In this document: in pieces, positions 40,528 through 49,499 of the stretch
How the letters are laid out: every line of letters starts with the position of its first letter
How positions within the stretch are numbered: position 1 is the stretch's first letter
NCBI GenBank assembly: GCA_905221605.1
Contig: CAJNDS010002196.1
Location: forward strand, 70,001-134,000
DNA from: Symbiodinium natans
Lineage: Eukaryota > Sar > Dinophyceae > Suessiales > Symbiodiniaceae
DNA length: 64,000 nucleotides
Direction of reading: 5' to 3'
Made by a program: the position numbers and the translations under genes
The notes under the pieces: model-generated
What the model was told of the DNA's origin: nothing
What the model saw: only the letters and a program-made list of their open reading frames with translations
Database searches by the model: none

Positions 40528-40568
40528 CTACACCCTAAACCCTAAACCCTAAACCCTAAACCCTAAAC
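40528..40568 (-). repeat. 41-nt telomere-repeat intron
   Basis: On the minus strand: CAAG|GTTTAGGG, five tandem GTTTAGG units, then GTGTAG|GACC. Starts GT, ends AG. Reading through it gives an in-frame TAG; removing it fuses two open exons in phase. Confidence 0.75.
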
Positions 40569-40734
40569 CTTGAATTCCTGATTGTCCCCACTGCTGGCCT
40601 CGCTGGAATAGCCCTCTGACATCCGATGCTCGGCCCCGGCGGCGCTTGATGGCGCGCAGAGTTTCTTGCGATGTCTTGTGGTCCTGCTCGCCTCTACAGC
40701 TTGTTGCAAGTTCTGTCAGCAGGCGCTCTGGGCC
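40569..40734 (-). CDS. Exon between two telomeric introns
   Basis: 166 nt from CTTCTAG|GGC to CAAG|GTTTAG: PERLLTELATSCRGEQDHK, TSQETLRAIKRRRGRASDVR, GLFQRGQQWGQSGIQ. Phase 0 at the start, one nt left at the end. Basic, helical; possibly nucleic-acid-binding, inferred from charge only. Confidence 0.7.
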
Positions 40735-40833
40735 CTAGAAGTTCCACCCTAAACCCTAAACCCTAAACCCTAAACCCTAAACCCTAAACCCTAAACCCTA
40801 AACCCTAAACCCTTTCATGTCATATTATGTTTC
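40735..40833 (-). repeat. 99-nt intron made mostly of (TTTAGGG)n
   Basis: Ten or so TTTAGGG units (40746-40813) with short unique edges: GAAACATAATATGACATGAA on the donor side and TGGAACTTCTAG on the acceptor side. The donor is GA (CACCTG|GAAAC) or GC a few bases earlier; both are phase 0. Confidence 0.65.
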
Positions 40834-40911
40834 CAGGTGCTTTGCTTCCCTTGAATCGAAAGCCTGGCCATGGCAGGCGCGGTCTCGGCCACGCTGGACA
40901 GACTGAGGCAT
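40834..40911 (-). CDS. Upstream exon of the model gene
   Basis: ATG at 40911 or acceptor CCTCAG: MPQSVQRGRDRACHGQAFD then SREAKHL, joining GPERLLTEL of the next exon in phase 0. The array 40914-40956 (antisense) lies just upstream. A further frame at 40957-41060 (RSARSGTGTEWGCAPGFIV) may be another exon. Confidence 0.6.
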
Positions 40912-41067
40912 GGGTTTAGGGTTTAGGGGTTTAGGGGTTTAGGGGTTTAGGGTTTACAGCATGTGACATCATGCAAGGACATTGCAGAAGTACAGCCACT
41001 ATGAAGCCAGGGGCGCAGCCCCACTCTGTGCCAGTTCCTGACCTGGCACTTCGCACATAAATAGGAC

Positions 41068-41166
41068 ACTTGAGATGTTTACCCTTATACCAACAGTCCT
41101 TGCTAGACCCCCCCATTGTAATCCCTTTTATAAGGGGCTGTTAGTATAAGGGGGAACATCCCAAGT
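41068..41166. mobile_element. MITE-like family 3 copy
   Basis: ACTTGAGATGTTTACCCTTA at left mirrors GTATAAGGGGGAACATCCCA at right, with ACAGTCCTTG and AGGGGCTGTT next inside. Flanks TAGGACAC and TAGGAACAC resemble a target duplication. Confidence 0.8.
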
Positions 41167-41273
41167 AGGAACACGCACTGTGCAAGATCCCTGGCTACCT
41201 GCGACTCGGCGACCGGATCATCCCGCCAGCCGAAACAGTGAGGTGGCCGCACGTGCCTGCCAGATGGGTATTC

Positions 41274-41358
41274 CTACCAAAGTAGGGTTTTGTACCCCAA
41301 ACAGAACAGAAACCCCTTAAAGGGACCCCCAAAAAGGGTACCCCTATTTTCGGCAATG
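41274..41358. mobile_element. MITE-like family 1 copy, reverse orientation
   Basis: GGGTACCCCTATTTTCGGCA (the complement of TGCCGAAAATAGGGGTACCC) with ACCCCTTAAAGGGACCCCC inside. Confidence 0.65.
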
Positions 41359-41747
41359 CCCAGATCAGCCAGGGTTTTCCTGCAATTTTAACCCGGGCTG
41401 TTGTTTTAAAGGTGATATTCGCCACTGGCCAGATTTGTGTTCAGGAGATTGTTGAGGGGTAGCTACTCGGCAACGGCCGAGGGTTCATGGACATCCATGG
41501 CGTGGCTTTCCAAAGGCCAATTCTTACATCGGTCCCACACTGTAGTCTGGAACCATCGGTCCAAGGGTAGCACCCCGCGCCCACACATCATAGCGCAACG
41601 GAGGAGGCGTGATTTGGATCATCAGACAAAGAGGCTTTCCAGGATGAAAACTTCACTACGCTTTTCCAACGCCACCTCTCGACCAGTTTCCTTTCCTGAG
41701 TCGACTTCCGTTGATACGCTCCTTCACATCGTTTCGTTGTTGTCGTG

Positions 41748-42125
41748 GTTGTGCCTGTGGTTGTAGTTGTTGTAGTTGTTGTAGTGGTGGTAGAGGTGGT
41801 AGAGGTGGTAGAGGTGGTAGAGGTGGTAGAGGTGGTAGAGGTGGTAGAGGTGGTAGAGGTGGTAGAGGTGGTAGAGGTGGTAGAGGTGGTAGAGGTGGTA
41901 GAGGTGGTAGAGGTGGTAGAGGTGGTAAAGGTGGTAGAGGTGGTAGAGGTTGTGGAGGTACTAGAGGTGGTGGAGGTGGTGGAGGTGGTGGAGGTGGTAG
42001 AGGTGGTAGAGGTGGTAGAGGTGGTAGAGGTGGTAGAGGTGGTAGTGGTGGTGGTGGTGGTGGTGGTCGTGACTGGTAGTGGTGGTAGTAGTGGTAGCGG
42101 TGGTGGCGGTGGCGGCGGTGATGAT
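41748..42125. repeat. 9-bp minisatellite GGTGGTAGA, about 35 copies
   Basis: GGTGGTAGA and close variants repeated with strong strand bias (G-rich on plus). All long frames here (VVEVVEVVE, RGGRGGRGG, TTSTTSTTS) are repeat products. A GGTGGTGGT end merges into coding-like DNA near 42130. Confidence 0.9.
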
Positions 42126-42666
42126 TTTGTGGGCTTCATGCGGGCGACTCGCAAGAACGCCCTCTGCTGCCGCCCCTTGCGCGTGGACGGAGGGCTCAAC
42201 TTCGGGGGCCGCCCTTCTGGCTTTTACTGGGCTTGCGTGGCTTTTGCAACAGACGGACACTTTTCATAGCGTTTCCATCATCCCCGACTTGACCACTCGC
42301 GACACCAGACCGTATGAAATGCCTACATCGGATGCAGTCAGGAAACTGGAGGGCTGTCGATGCTGCCGATGCTGGCAGCACAGACCCGCCTGCACGCAAC
42401 CCGCAGCCCAAGGCTGCCAAACCATGCGCAGCAACCAGCGTCACAAATGAAATCGACAAGGTACCACATGGCAACATCTTACCTCTTTTTTCACGTGCTT
42501 TGCGAACAGCAAGGCACTGCACAGCTCAGAATGCGCCGGCTGCAGACGCTGCAGAGCCGAGTCCCGCGGCAAAGTGCAGAAGGTGCATCTACGTCACCTG
42601 CGGCACGACGTCGACTTGGCCCAAGTTGCCCACAGCGAGCCCAGGACTTCCAAGTCCAGCCTTCCT

Positions 42667-43236
42667 TCAACCTCCTTTCGGCGAGTAAGGCGCGGCATCA
42701 GGTTCCAGGGAGGTCTGTTCATGGAAAGTTACGGGTGGCCACCTTGTATGTGTCTCAATGAGTCTCAATGTCGGCTTGCCTGGCGAGCATATCAGTCCCC
42801 AGGAACAGTAATCACAATCGAAAGTCGACGTCTGGCTCTTAGTCCAACGGATCTCGAGAAGTGAGCTGGACCTCTGATATGCTGGCAGCTGTTTCATGGA
42901 AAGAGAGCATCCCACTTCAGCAAAGACAGTGAAACAAGAAGATATCAAAAAAACCTGCTGCTCGGATGAGCCATGGCGCACAGCCAGCATCCACAACAAG
43001 CCACAAGGCAGGACCAGACTGGGCCAGTCCTGTTGCTCATCAGAAGGAAAAGTGTTTTTGTGGCTTCTATGGGCTTTTGTTGCCCTGGCGGTCCTTCCCA
43101 TGTCCTCTGGCGTGCAATGCGCTGAAGCTCTTGCAGGCGACACCTCAATGTAACGACCTTCACCGGAGGTGTGGAGGAAAAAGGGAGATGTGGCGAGAAA
43201 TTGCGAAAGTGGCTCCCCAAATGGCTTTCCTAACAA
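42667..43236 (-). CDS. Open region, possibly degenerate part of the YTVDG gene
   Basis: A 189-codon minus frame, mid-frame start, with HTRWPPVTFHEQTSLEPDAA near its end, faintly like the RPPF-MTF core of the YTVDG module downstream. A second minus frame (VVTLRCRLQELQRIARQRTW) is also open. Uncertain. Confidence 0.3.
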   Translation of the reverse strand: MLGKPFGEPLSQFLATSPFFLHTSGEGRYIEVSPARASAHCTPEDMGRTARATKAHRSHKNTFPSDEQQDWPSLVLPCGLLWMLAVRHGSSEQQVFLISSCFTVFAEVGCSLSMKQLPAYQRSSSLLEIRWTKSQTSTFDCDYCSWGLICSPGKPTLRLIETHTRWPPVTFHEQTSLEPDAAPYSPKGG

Positions 43237-43260
43237 CCCAAATTACTCAGCAAACCATGC

Positions 43261-43560
43261 CTTAGGGTTTAGGGTTTAGGCCGTTTAGGGTCTTCGGGTT
43301 TAGGGTTTAAGGGTTAAGGGTTAAGGGTCAAGGGTCAAGGGTCAAGGGTCAAGGGTGAAGGGTTAAGGGTTAAGGGTTAAGGGTTAAGGGTTAAGGGTTA
43401 AGGGTTAAGGGTTAAGGGTTAAGGGTTAAGGGTTAAGGGTTAAGGGTTAAGGGTTAAGGGTTTAGGGTTTAGGGTTTAGGGTTTAGGGTTTAGGGTTTAG
43501 GGTTTAGGGTTTAGGGTTTAGGGTTTAGGGTTTAGGGTTTAGGGTTTAGGGTTTAGGGTT
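43261..43560 (+). repeat. Large two-phase array: TTAAGGG block then TTTAGGG block
   Basis: A few TTTAGGG units, four GTCAAGG units, about seventeen homogeneous TTAAGGG units (43355-43460), then about sixteen homogeneous TTTAGGG units. Antisense in the YTVDG-repeat gene. Confidence 0.9.
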
Positions 43561-43564
43561 TGCC

Positions 43565-43620
43565 TCTCTTTCCGGCAGCTGAGCGCTCTTGCCCAACTCC
43601 GGGAGCTCAAGCCAGCCATC
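43565..43620 (-). CDS. YTVDG-gene exon, second half of a module
   Basis: CTGTCGGAG|GAT opens DGWLELPELGKSAQLPERE. It completes the module begun at 44024-43970 (MRFRE|DGWLELPELG), matching the uninterrupted copy at 45251-45535. The exon end is near 43565 before the array. Confidence 0.7.
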
Positions 43621-43641
43621 CTCCGACAGGTACCCAGGCAG

Positions 43642-43897
43642 CCCAATACCCCTTAACTAAGTTTTATAGCTTAAATGATAAACTTTTTAATGATTTAAGG
43701 AGTATTCCTTAACTAAGGGGCTTAAATTACGAAGGGATCCTTATTATTGATTTAAGGAGTGTTCCTTAATTAAGGGGCTGAAACTATGAAGGGATCCTTA
43801 TTATTGATTTAAGGAGTATTCCTCAATTAAGGGGCTTAAACTATGAAGGGATCCTTATTTTAGGAGTATTCCTTAAGGGCTATTGGTCTCTTTGGGT
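43642..43897. mobile_element. MITE-like family 2, expanded copy inside an intron
   Basis: Outer arms TACCCAGGCAGCCCAATACC and its mirrored GGTCTCTTTGGGTA. Three internal tandem units carry AAGGGATCCTTATTATTGAT and TTAAGGAGTATTCCTTAA. TA repeats at each outer edge could be a 2-bp target duplication. Confidence 0.8.
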
Positions 43898-43969
43898 AGC
43901 ACGGCGTCGTGCAAAGCTTCAGGATATGCCAGCGCACCAGCCAGGGAAGCATGAAAGTCACTAAGATGC

Positions 43970-44024
43970 CTCGCGGAAGCGCATCTCCCGAAAACAAGGT
44001 CTCCAGGATCCGTTCATGGAATAC
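43970..44024 (-). CDS. YTVDG-gene exon, first half of a module
   Basis: GATTTCGCAG|G then YSMNGSWRPCFREMRFRE, ending GAG|GC (GC donor). 18 codons; the following intron 43969-43621 carries a MITE family 2 element. Confidence 0.7.
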
Positions 44025-44439
44025 CTGCGAAATCCAAACGTCCATGCAGTAGAGCTTGTTTTATGAACTGACAACTTGTTGCTCATAAATGCTTGCGGCG
44101 TGTGTTGGGGGGTGGTTTTGCGCAGGTGGTTAGACAGCCATTTGCGCGACACTTCGTCTCTCTTTGGGGGCCGGGCTGTAAGAGGCCGTCCCCTGCAATG
44201 GACACCCGGATGGAGCTTCTGGTTCGTGGCTCCTCCTGGGGCTTGGCCGTGCTTCACTGGGACATCGCTTGAAACTGCTTGGAATGGCTGAGATTTCACC
44301 TAGCCATGGCGCGAAGCAGGCTCCGAGGCCGGCGAGATTCGCCAGCTCTTGCAGCACGATCCTGTTACTGCATGATTCTGTGCTGTCATTTCGCTGGCGT
44401 GTGCCAACTTTGCAACGTCTACCACCATCAGGTCCTCAC

Positions 44440-44760
44440 AGCATCTGCATCTTCCTCAGGCACTCTGACCGTCTTTTCCAGCTGCGGGAAAGCCATCAAG
44501 CCTCAAAGAAGCTTCTGCATTAAAAATTCAAAAGCATTGGGGAAACCATCAACACCGGGCATGCAGAGACTGCCCCCCAAGAAACTAACTGAAGCGGCTC
44601 GTAATGCCAAGACACCATCTTCGGAAAATCGAATCTGTTGGATAGGAGCACGCCAGGACTCGGCAGCTGCAAAAACACCAAACTTCTGTCAACAGCAACC
44701 CACGAACTCCAGTTGCACCAACACCGTTTTGCGGCTTGGAGGCTCCATCGACTGTGTACC
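44440..44760 (-). CDS. YTVDG-gene exons with a 58-nt GT-AG intron
   Basis: 44759-44725: CTAG|G then YTVDGASKPQN, donor ACG|GTGTTG. Intron 44724-44667. After TTTTTGCAG: AESWRAPIQQIRFSEDGVL then ALRAASVSFLGGSL in phase (1+2 nt). Further left, after CTTTCCCGCAG at about 44480: LEKTVRVPEEDADAVR. The module pattern is clear although the first half is split by an extra intron. Confidence 0.65.
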
Positions 44761-44873
44761 TAGTTGAGGGCCGCTGCTAGACACGCTCAGCTCTCTCAGT
44801 TGGAGTTCCTCCCTCTTCCGTCTTAAGGCCAGTGAAGCCCACTAGTCCCGTGATCAAGCCCTTGAAAAAAGAA

Positions 44874-44877
<4 letters not shown>

Positions 44878-44941
<64 letters not shown>
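44878..44941. repeat. (CA)n microsatellite
   Basis: Two CA runs of about 14 and 15 copies separated by GAGA, then (TC)n. Confidence 0.95.
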
Positions 44942-44943
<2 letters not shown>

Positions 44944-45135
44944 GTCTCTCTCTCACGCACACAGCAAAGTAAATCCACATGAAAACTGAATCCAGGCATG
45001 TCGGCTGCAGGTGCTGGGGGCCCAAGTGGAATCGCACCAGCCGATCGCTTCGACCTGGCAACCTCACCTCGGGGCGATGCACATGGCGACACAGCCCATC
45101 TCACAAACATATCGCGCACAGGCAACCCGAATAAC

Positions 45136-45237
45136 TTGGGATGCCCCCCTTATACTAACAGTCCTTAATAGGGATTGCAATAGGGGTTAATATAATCCCT
45201 GTTAAGGAGCTGTTAGTATAAAGGGGGAACATCCCAA
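45136..45237. mobile_element. MITE-like family 3, intact copy with 8-bp target duplication
   Basis: TTGGGATGCCCCCCTTATAC at left mirrors GTATAAAGGGGGAACATCCC at right; flanked on both sides by CGAATAAC. Terminal repeats plus an 8-bp duplication resemble hAT-type non-autonomous elements. Confidence 0.9.
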
Positions 45238-45250
45238 CGAATAACTTTCA

Positions 45251-45537
45251 TCAGAGTGGCTCCCAAGTGGGCCTTGCAAGCCAGCTCTTGCAGCTGCGTC
45301 CTTTTCGCTCAGAGATCAACAGTTTTTCCCAAGACGCGTTGCCGGATTTGAGCCAAGGCTCCGCATGACGTGCTCCTGCCCTTGCGGCAACTGAAAAGAT
45401 TGCCCTGCCAAGGAGGGCAGGATCACTCAGATCAGGTCTTGAGCAAATTTCAACCGGGCCTAGCTCAGGGAAGTCCACGTAGCCATCCGGCATGAAGGTC
45501 ATCTGCTGAAAAGTTGGCTTGACGTCACCATCCACAG
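45251..45537 (-). CDS. YTVDG-gene exon, uninterrupted module with C-terminal extension
   Basis: VDGDVKPTFQQMTFMPDGYV then DFPELGPVEICSRPDLSDP in one exon, followed by LLGRAIFSVAARAGARHAEP and NASWEKLLISERKGRSCKSW. This copy lacks the intron that splits the module at 43621-43969 and 49581-49748. No known domain is recognised. Confidence 0.75.
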
Positions 45538-45632
45538 AGCATTGCCTCGGCGTGCAGAATCACTAAGAGTTTTGTTCGGTTCTCGACTGTTCTCGACTGT
45601 TCTCGCCCAGCTCGGGATCGGACAGAAGCCGG

Positions 45633-45925
45633 TCATCTGCACAGATGATCCGGACAACACGCCTTGGGCCCATCCCGAACAAAGTAAGCCACAAAAGTTC
45701 TTGTCTTGGTGCACTGAGCGATTGGTAAGGCCATTCTTAAGTAGTCCAGGCACTCGCACTGCACTGCACTGCCCTGCCCTGTACTGTCCCCCGCCCCCCC
45801 CGACTGGCGCCTTGCGGGCCTTGCGGCGTCGTCTTTGAACTGCACGCCGGCTGATGCCGCCACGGCCAGACTTGGAGCAAACTGCTCAAGACCCAGACAT
45901 CGCTACTTGCTGTCAGAAAAGTCAT
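45633..45925 (-). CDS. YTVDG-gene, diverged module and neighbouring exon
   Basis: About 45925-45850 reads MTFLTASSDVWVLSSLLQV, in register with MTFxxDGxxELPELGxV. About 45750-45640 reads LDYLRMALPIAQCTKTRTF then VAYFVRDGPKACCP. Borders not resolved. Confidence 0.4.
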
Positions 45926-46164
45926 ACTCCCCTGCTTGTCAGAAGTTCACTAAGACTCCGAGGCCAGGTGGCTCTTGAAGCTGCGCCCTGGTGGCATGCT
46001 TGCAGCGACACGGATGCACATGTCACCCGCACGTGTCAATGCTGCTCCGCGCCTCAGCTCGGCTGACGCTTCGGGCAGCTTGGCCGTCGTCCCCAGCTCC
46101 GGAAAGTGCACAAAAGAGTCCTGCTAGCAAAAGGCGTCGCTTGAGCCCTCATAGACGCAGATAT

Positions 46165-46245
46165 GGGGGGTTTCTGCTTTTAGGGGGGTACCTTATTGGG
46201 GTCCTTATTCCAAGGGGATCCTACTATTTGGGGGTCTGTTTTAAG
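46165..46245. mobile_element. MITE-like family 1 copy
   Basis: GGGGGGTTTCTGCTTTTAGG then GGGTACCTTATTGGGGTCC and GGGATCCTACTATTTGGGGG. The right terminal repeat is degraded. It lies just 3' of a YTVDG-gene exon. Confidence 0.75.
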
Positions 46246-46254
46246 TTCTCAAAT

Positions 46255-46557
46255 TCTCAGAAGTGATACCATCTGGTACGTCAGCCGCCCGACTGCTCAA
46301 GCCCTTGAATTGGTTCCCAAAGTGCGCTTTCTTGCACCCGCCCAGTAGGCTGGCCCTGCGATGTACCGCACATACGCCAGCATTCAGGTGCATCGGAGTC
46401 ACCCATTTGTCCAGTTCAAACAACCCACCGTCGGTAGCAAGGACTTCTATGGACGTCTCCGCTCAACTATGCTCCACTACATGCTGTCACTTTCGGAAGC
46501 GAGCTCCTCAAAATGCATCTTGAAGAAAGGCGGCCGACAAGCTCCGTCAACTGTGTA
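46255..46557 (-). CDS. YTVDG-gene exons: 51-nt first half, then second half
   Basis: 46557-46507, 17 codons from GCAG|TAC to GAG|GA: YTVDGACRPPFFKMHFE. The second half, about 46435-46255: DGGLFELDKWVTPMHLNAGV, ASLLGGCKKAHFGNQFKGLS. The first exon is exactly the same length as the one at 49749-49799. The donor is GA. Confidence 0.65.
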
Positions 46558-46929
46558 CTGCAATCGGCCATGGCCTCGAGTATGGAAGCTTCCCGGGCGG
46601 GCAAGAAATGAGGAAGGAATGCTCAGATCTTGGCTGGCTAGCGTCATTCGCACGCACCCTTTGCCCCTGGCCTGAACGACCCATGACTCACTAAGCCACA
46701 TAAGCGAGCATACAGTGAAGCAAAGCCAAGAAGGCATCAGCTCCAGTCCTCCACGAAAGAGACCCCGAAACCAACCTCTGCTGCCAGCACCTATGGCAGT
46801 ATGCCACGCTGAACTCCATGCTTGCCACATCCACTTGTCCGACCCAGTGCCTGGAGCATGGACCGAATTGATGAGCTTTCAGACTTTGGCAGCTGAGCAG
46901 TGTGGTGGATCTCTGGGAACCTCAAGCCA

Positions 46930-47040
46930 GAACAGAATACAAGGACAAATGATCACTGTCAGCAAATGCTTTGAGCCCTGTCGCATCACCAGGTCGTCAT
47001 CACGAAACTCTAGCTGCCTTAGGTGACAAGGTCTGCAAGC
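46930..47040 (-). CDS. YTVDG-gene, diverged module
   Basis: ESACRPCHLRQLEFRDDDLV then MRQGSKHLLTVI aligns with VDGxCRPPFxxMxFxEDGxxEL, without the internal intron. Confidence 0.5.
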
Positions 47041-47390
47041 ACTCTCAGTCGGCTGGCTGTGTAGAGGGAGCGTGACGTCTCTGTCTGCACGGCGTACGCT
47101 TAATCTGTTGGCCTTCATCTACATCCTGTCACATTTGCGATTGTGAAGTCCTGCATTTCCTCTTCTGGAACTACAGCTTAAGATAAGTTCGAGTCTGCTG
47201 GAGCCATTCGTTCATCGAACTCTCAATCATTCATTTAGTTCCAACCTAGAGGCCCGACTCCCATCCTCCAGAAGCTAACTGTTCTTGGATTGAAGCCGCA
47301 GAAGCCACGTCTCACGTGCGTGAATGCAGTCATGGCTACATAAACAGGTGTCTTCCTTGCTCACATTACAGGACTGCCGCCCATGCCACA

Positions 47391-47560
47391 GGTGAGGCCA
47401 AGCTACTGAAAGGGTGGCCGCCAAAGTCCATCGACCGTGTACTGAAGGCCATTTCCAGCCAACGACACCCGCACAAGGGCCTGACTCCGTGCCTGACCGG
47501 TGCATGTGCTTTGTAACAACTCTAAAGCCCTGAACCTCCGTTGCCCCTGGAATATGCATG
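47391..47560 (-). pseudogene. YTVDG module with in-frame stop
   Basis: CTTCAG|TAC opens YTVDGLWRPPFQ and then meets TAG at codon 13 of the expected 17. Upstream DNA is open in two frames (EVQGFRVVTKHMHRSGTES and others). Probably a decayed module exon, or one using an unrecognised donor. Confidence 0.5.
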
Positions 47561-47701
47561 TCATCTTCTGTCCGATCACAATCCGGTGAAACTGCAACTT
47601 AAGTGACTTTACAGTCTGCGCATGTCCGTGCCGTAGTTTCTTCCCACACAACGTTGTCACATTCGTGCTTGCACATCTTCACAAGGTGCAGAGTCTGAAT
47701 A

Positions 47702-47733
47702 AAACCCTAAACCCTAAACCCTACACCCTAAAC
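47702..47733 (-). repeat. Short (TTTAGGG)n array
   Basis: Four units, one a GTGTAGG variant, sense to the adjacent minus exon whose donor it appears to supply. Confidence 0.8.
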
Positions 47734-47890
47734 CGTTGCCAGAAAACTTCCAAAGGCTGCGCAACCGTCCTCCTGGAACTTCATGCCGATGCCCGCGAAG
47801 CATGCCAGCTCTTGAAGTTCTGCGCGGAGTCGATTCGCATCGTTTTGAATCAGTCGCACCTGGGATATCCAGGCTGCAGATGCAGCTGGG
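47734..47890 (-). CDS. Helical exon ending at a telomeric donor
   Basis: The frame SAAWISQVRLIQNDANRLRA then ELQELACFAGIGMKFQEDG and CAAFGSFLAT, ending CAACG|GTTTAGG. Charged helix, coding-like. Function unknown. Confidence 0.6.
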
Positions 47891-48237
47891 TTAAGCTGAC
47901 ACGTGGATGCAGGCGGGGGCACGCTTTGATGGTGTGGCTGCGGGGAATTCACCAAATTCACCACAACCCTCATCATCGTCATCATCATCATCATCATCAA
48001 GAACAACGAACAAAACAAAGCCCCCAGCAAGAATTTTGATTGAACGCTGAGCGAGTGAGCTCTGCTCATTGCGGGCGCGTTTTGACCTCGTCAGCACCTT
48101 TGAAAAAAAAAAAACGGTGCATCACGGAGCAAAGACAATAAACATCGGAGAACGCAAAGCAGCAGGAGAATGGAACCCAAATCCCCGATTGGGGAGAGGA
48201 CAACCGGACCAGCTTGTGTCAGAGAATCCGAAGCAGC

Positions 48238-48420
48238 CCTAAACCCTAAACCCTAAACCCTAAACCCCTAAACCCCTTCACGGCTCCGTGAGAGGCCAGG
48301 CCATGCTTCATCTGTGCCACCCTAGTTGTGAGCCACTGCGTCCAGCACTCACGGGCCATGGGCCGGTGCTGCTTTGCCCCCCTAAACCCTACACCCTGAA
48401 CCCTAAACCCTAAACCCCAA
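48238..48420 (-). repeat. Two short CCCTAAA arrays
   Basis: 48238-48278 and 48380-48420, five to six units each with CACCCT and CCCCTAAA variants. The DNA just left (48114-48236) is open on both strands (RRTQSSRRMEPKSPIGERT on plus; SLTQAGPVVLSPIGDLG on minus), so it probably holds an exon of undecided strand. Confidence 0.75.
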
Positions 48421-48959
48421 CTTCGTGGGCTGCAAAACTGATCAAGTCTTTTCGACTTTTAGACAGTGAGTCCAACAGGAGTGCCCAACCTTTTTTTGTG
48501 TGTTCAAAGCATCTTCGTTAAATATTATCCAGCAGGACATTCTCGAATGTGTAAGGAATGTGCAATGAGCATATCTGTTAAAAACGAGTTAAGATTTTGT
48601 ATTTCGTGATGGGATACATGTGAACAATTTTACCATTTTTGTCAGCGCCTGTGGTAGCGCAACACTGCCATCACATACAGTTAGCCACCTCCGCCCCCTT
48701 CTCCAGGGCCAGGTCGGTCCAGATTGGGCTTAGGGTTTCGGGTTTCGGGTTTCGGGTTTAGGGTTTTGGGTTTAAGCAAAATTAAACATACACAATCAAA
48801 CGACGCTGCCCTCACATCTCAGTGTGTGCACTCGATGAGCGAGCGCTGATGCCGGAGTTCGTCTCTTGTTCAGTGTCAGGCTGTCTTGCAGAGGCCAAGT
48901 CTACACAAACTGGCGCGCAGCTATCGTCACACGAAACAGACGTGGTGCAAAATTTCACT

Positions 48960-49370
48960 TCAAATAATCACGCGGGGTCTCGAATTGAGCGCATCAGTCT
49001 TTGCAAATTGTAGTCGAAATGCAGTCCTTCGTCTGCTGCTCTGAGCACCCTCCTTGTCTGGAATGACGTTGTTGCGTCTCCCACTCGTAAAAGAAACAAA
49101 CTGCGGTGCCCCGTACGTTGCTCTTGCCACTCTCGCCCGCCGAGCGTTCCTTAACCCGCCGACCCCGGCTCGCACAAGCCCCGCAGAGGCGCATCCCTCG
49201 CCCCCCCCCCCCCCCAACCAAAACGCGCCATAATTCTTTCTTTTCAGGACTTCCACTCTAACCGTGTCACCCCCAACAAGCACAAGCCAGGCTGCATGCT
49301 CGCATGCCGTGCGCACGCCCGTCTTAGCCCGCGCTTGCTTAGATTGCATCACTCCTGTTGCACGCGGCAT
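48960..49370 (-). CDS. Possible exon, Gly/Arg-rich
   Basis: A minus frame SKQARAKTGVRTACEHAAWL, VGGDTVRVEVLKRKNYGAFW, a GGGGGE run from a poly-C tract, then RRRTAFRLQFAKTDALN. Mid-frame start. Confidence 0.4.
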   Translation of the reverse strand: MPRATGVMQSKQARAKTGVRTACEHAAWLVLVGGDTVRVEVLKRKNYGAFWLGGGGGEGCASAGLVRAGVGGLRNARRARVARATYGAPQFVSFTSGRRNNVIPDKEGAQSSRRRTAFRLQFAKTDALNSRPRVII

Positions 49371-49499
49371 CCGGTGGCATTTGCTGATGAAGTAGACGGG
49401 GCTTCAGAACTTCAGTCCGGTTTCTACAAACAACAACCAACATGACACAACATGATGACCTCAGACGCTCCCAAATCTTCTCAAGCTTTCACGAAAGCC

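Noticed and set aside
41745-42269. Long ORFs with VEVVEVVE, RGGRGG or TTSTTS repeats
   Set aside because: All three frames of both strands stay open because the 9-bp minisatellite lacks stops; not evidence of a gene.
43580-43630. Plus-strand mini-exon LSALAQLRELKPAILRQ between CCGGCAG and GTACCC
   Set aside because: Looks perfect, but the minus strand of the same DNA encodes a YTVDG-module half that matches other copies, which is stronger evidence.
43910-44045. Minus frame VFHERILETLFSGDALPRGI with a membrane-like stretch
   Set aside because: The alternative frame of the same exon matches the YTVDG module, and its GC donor gives the right junction.
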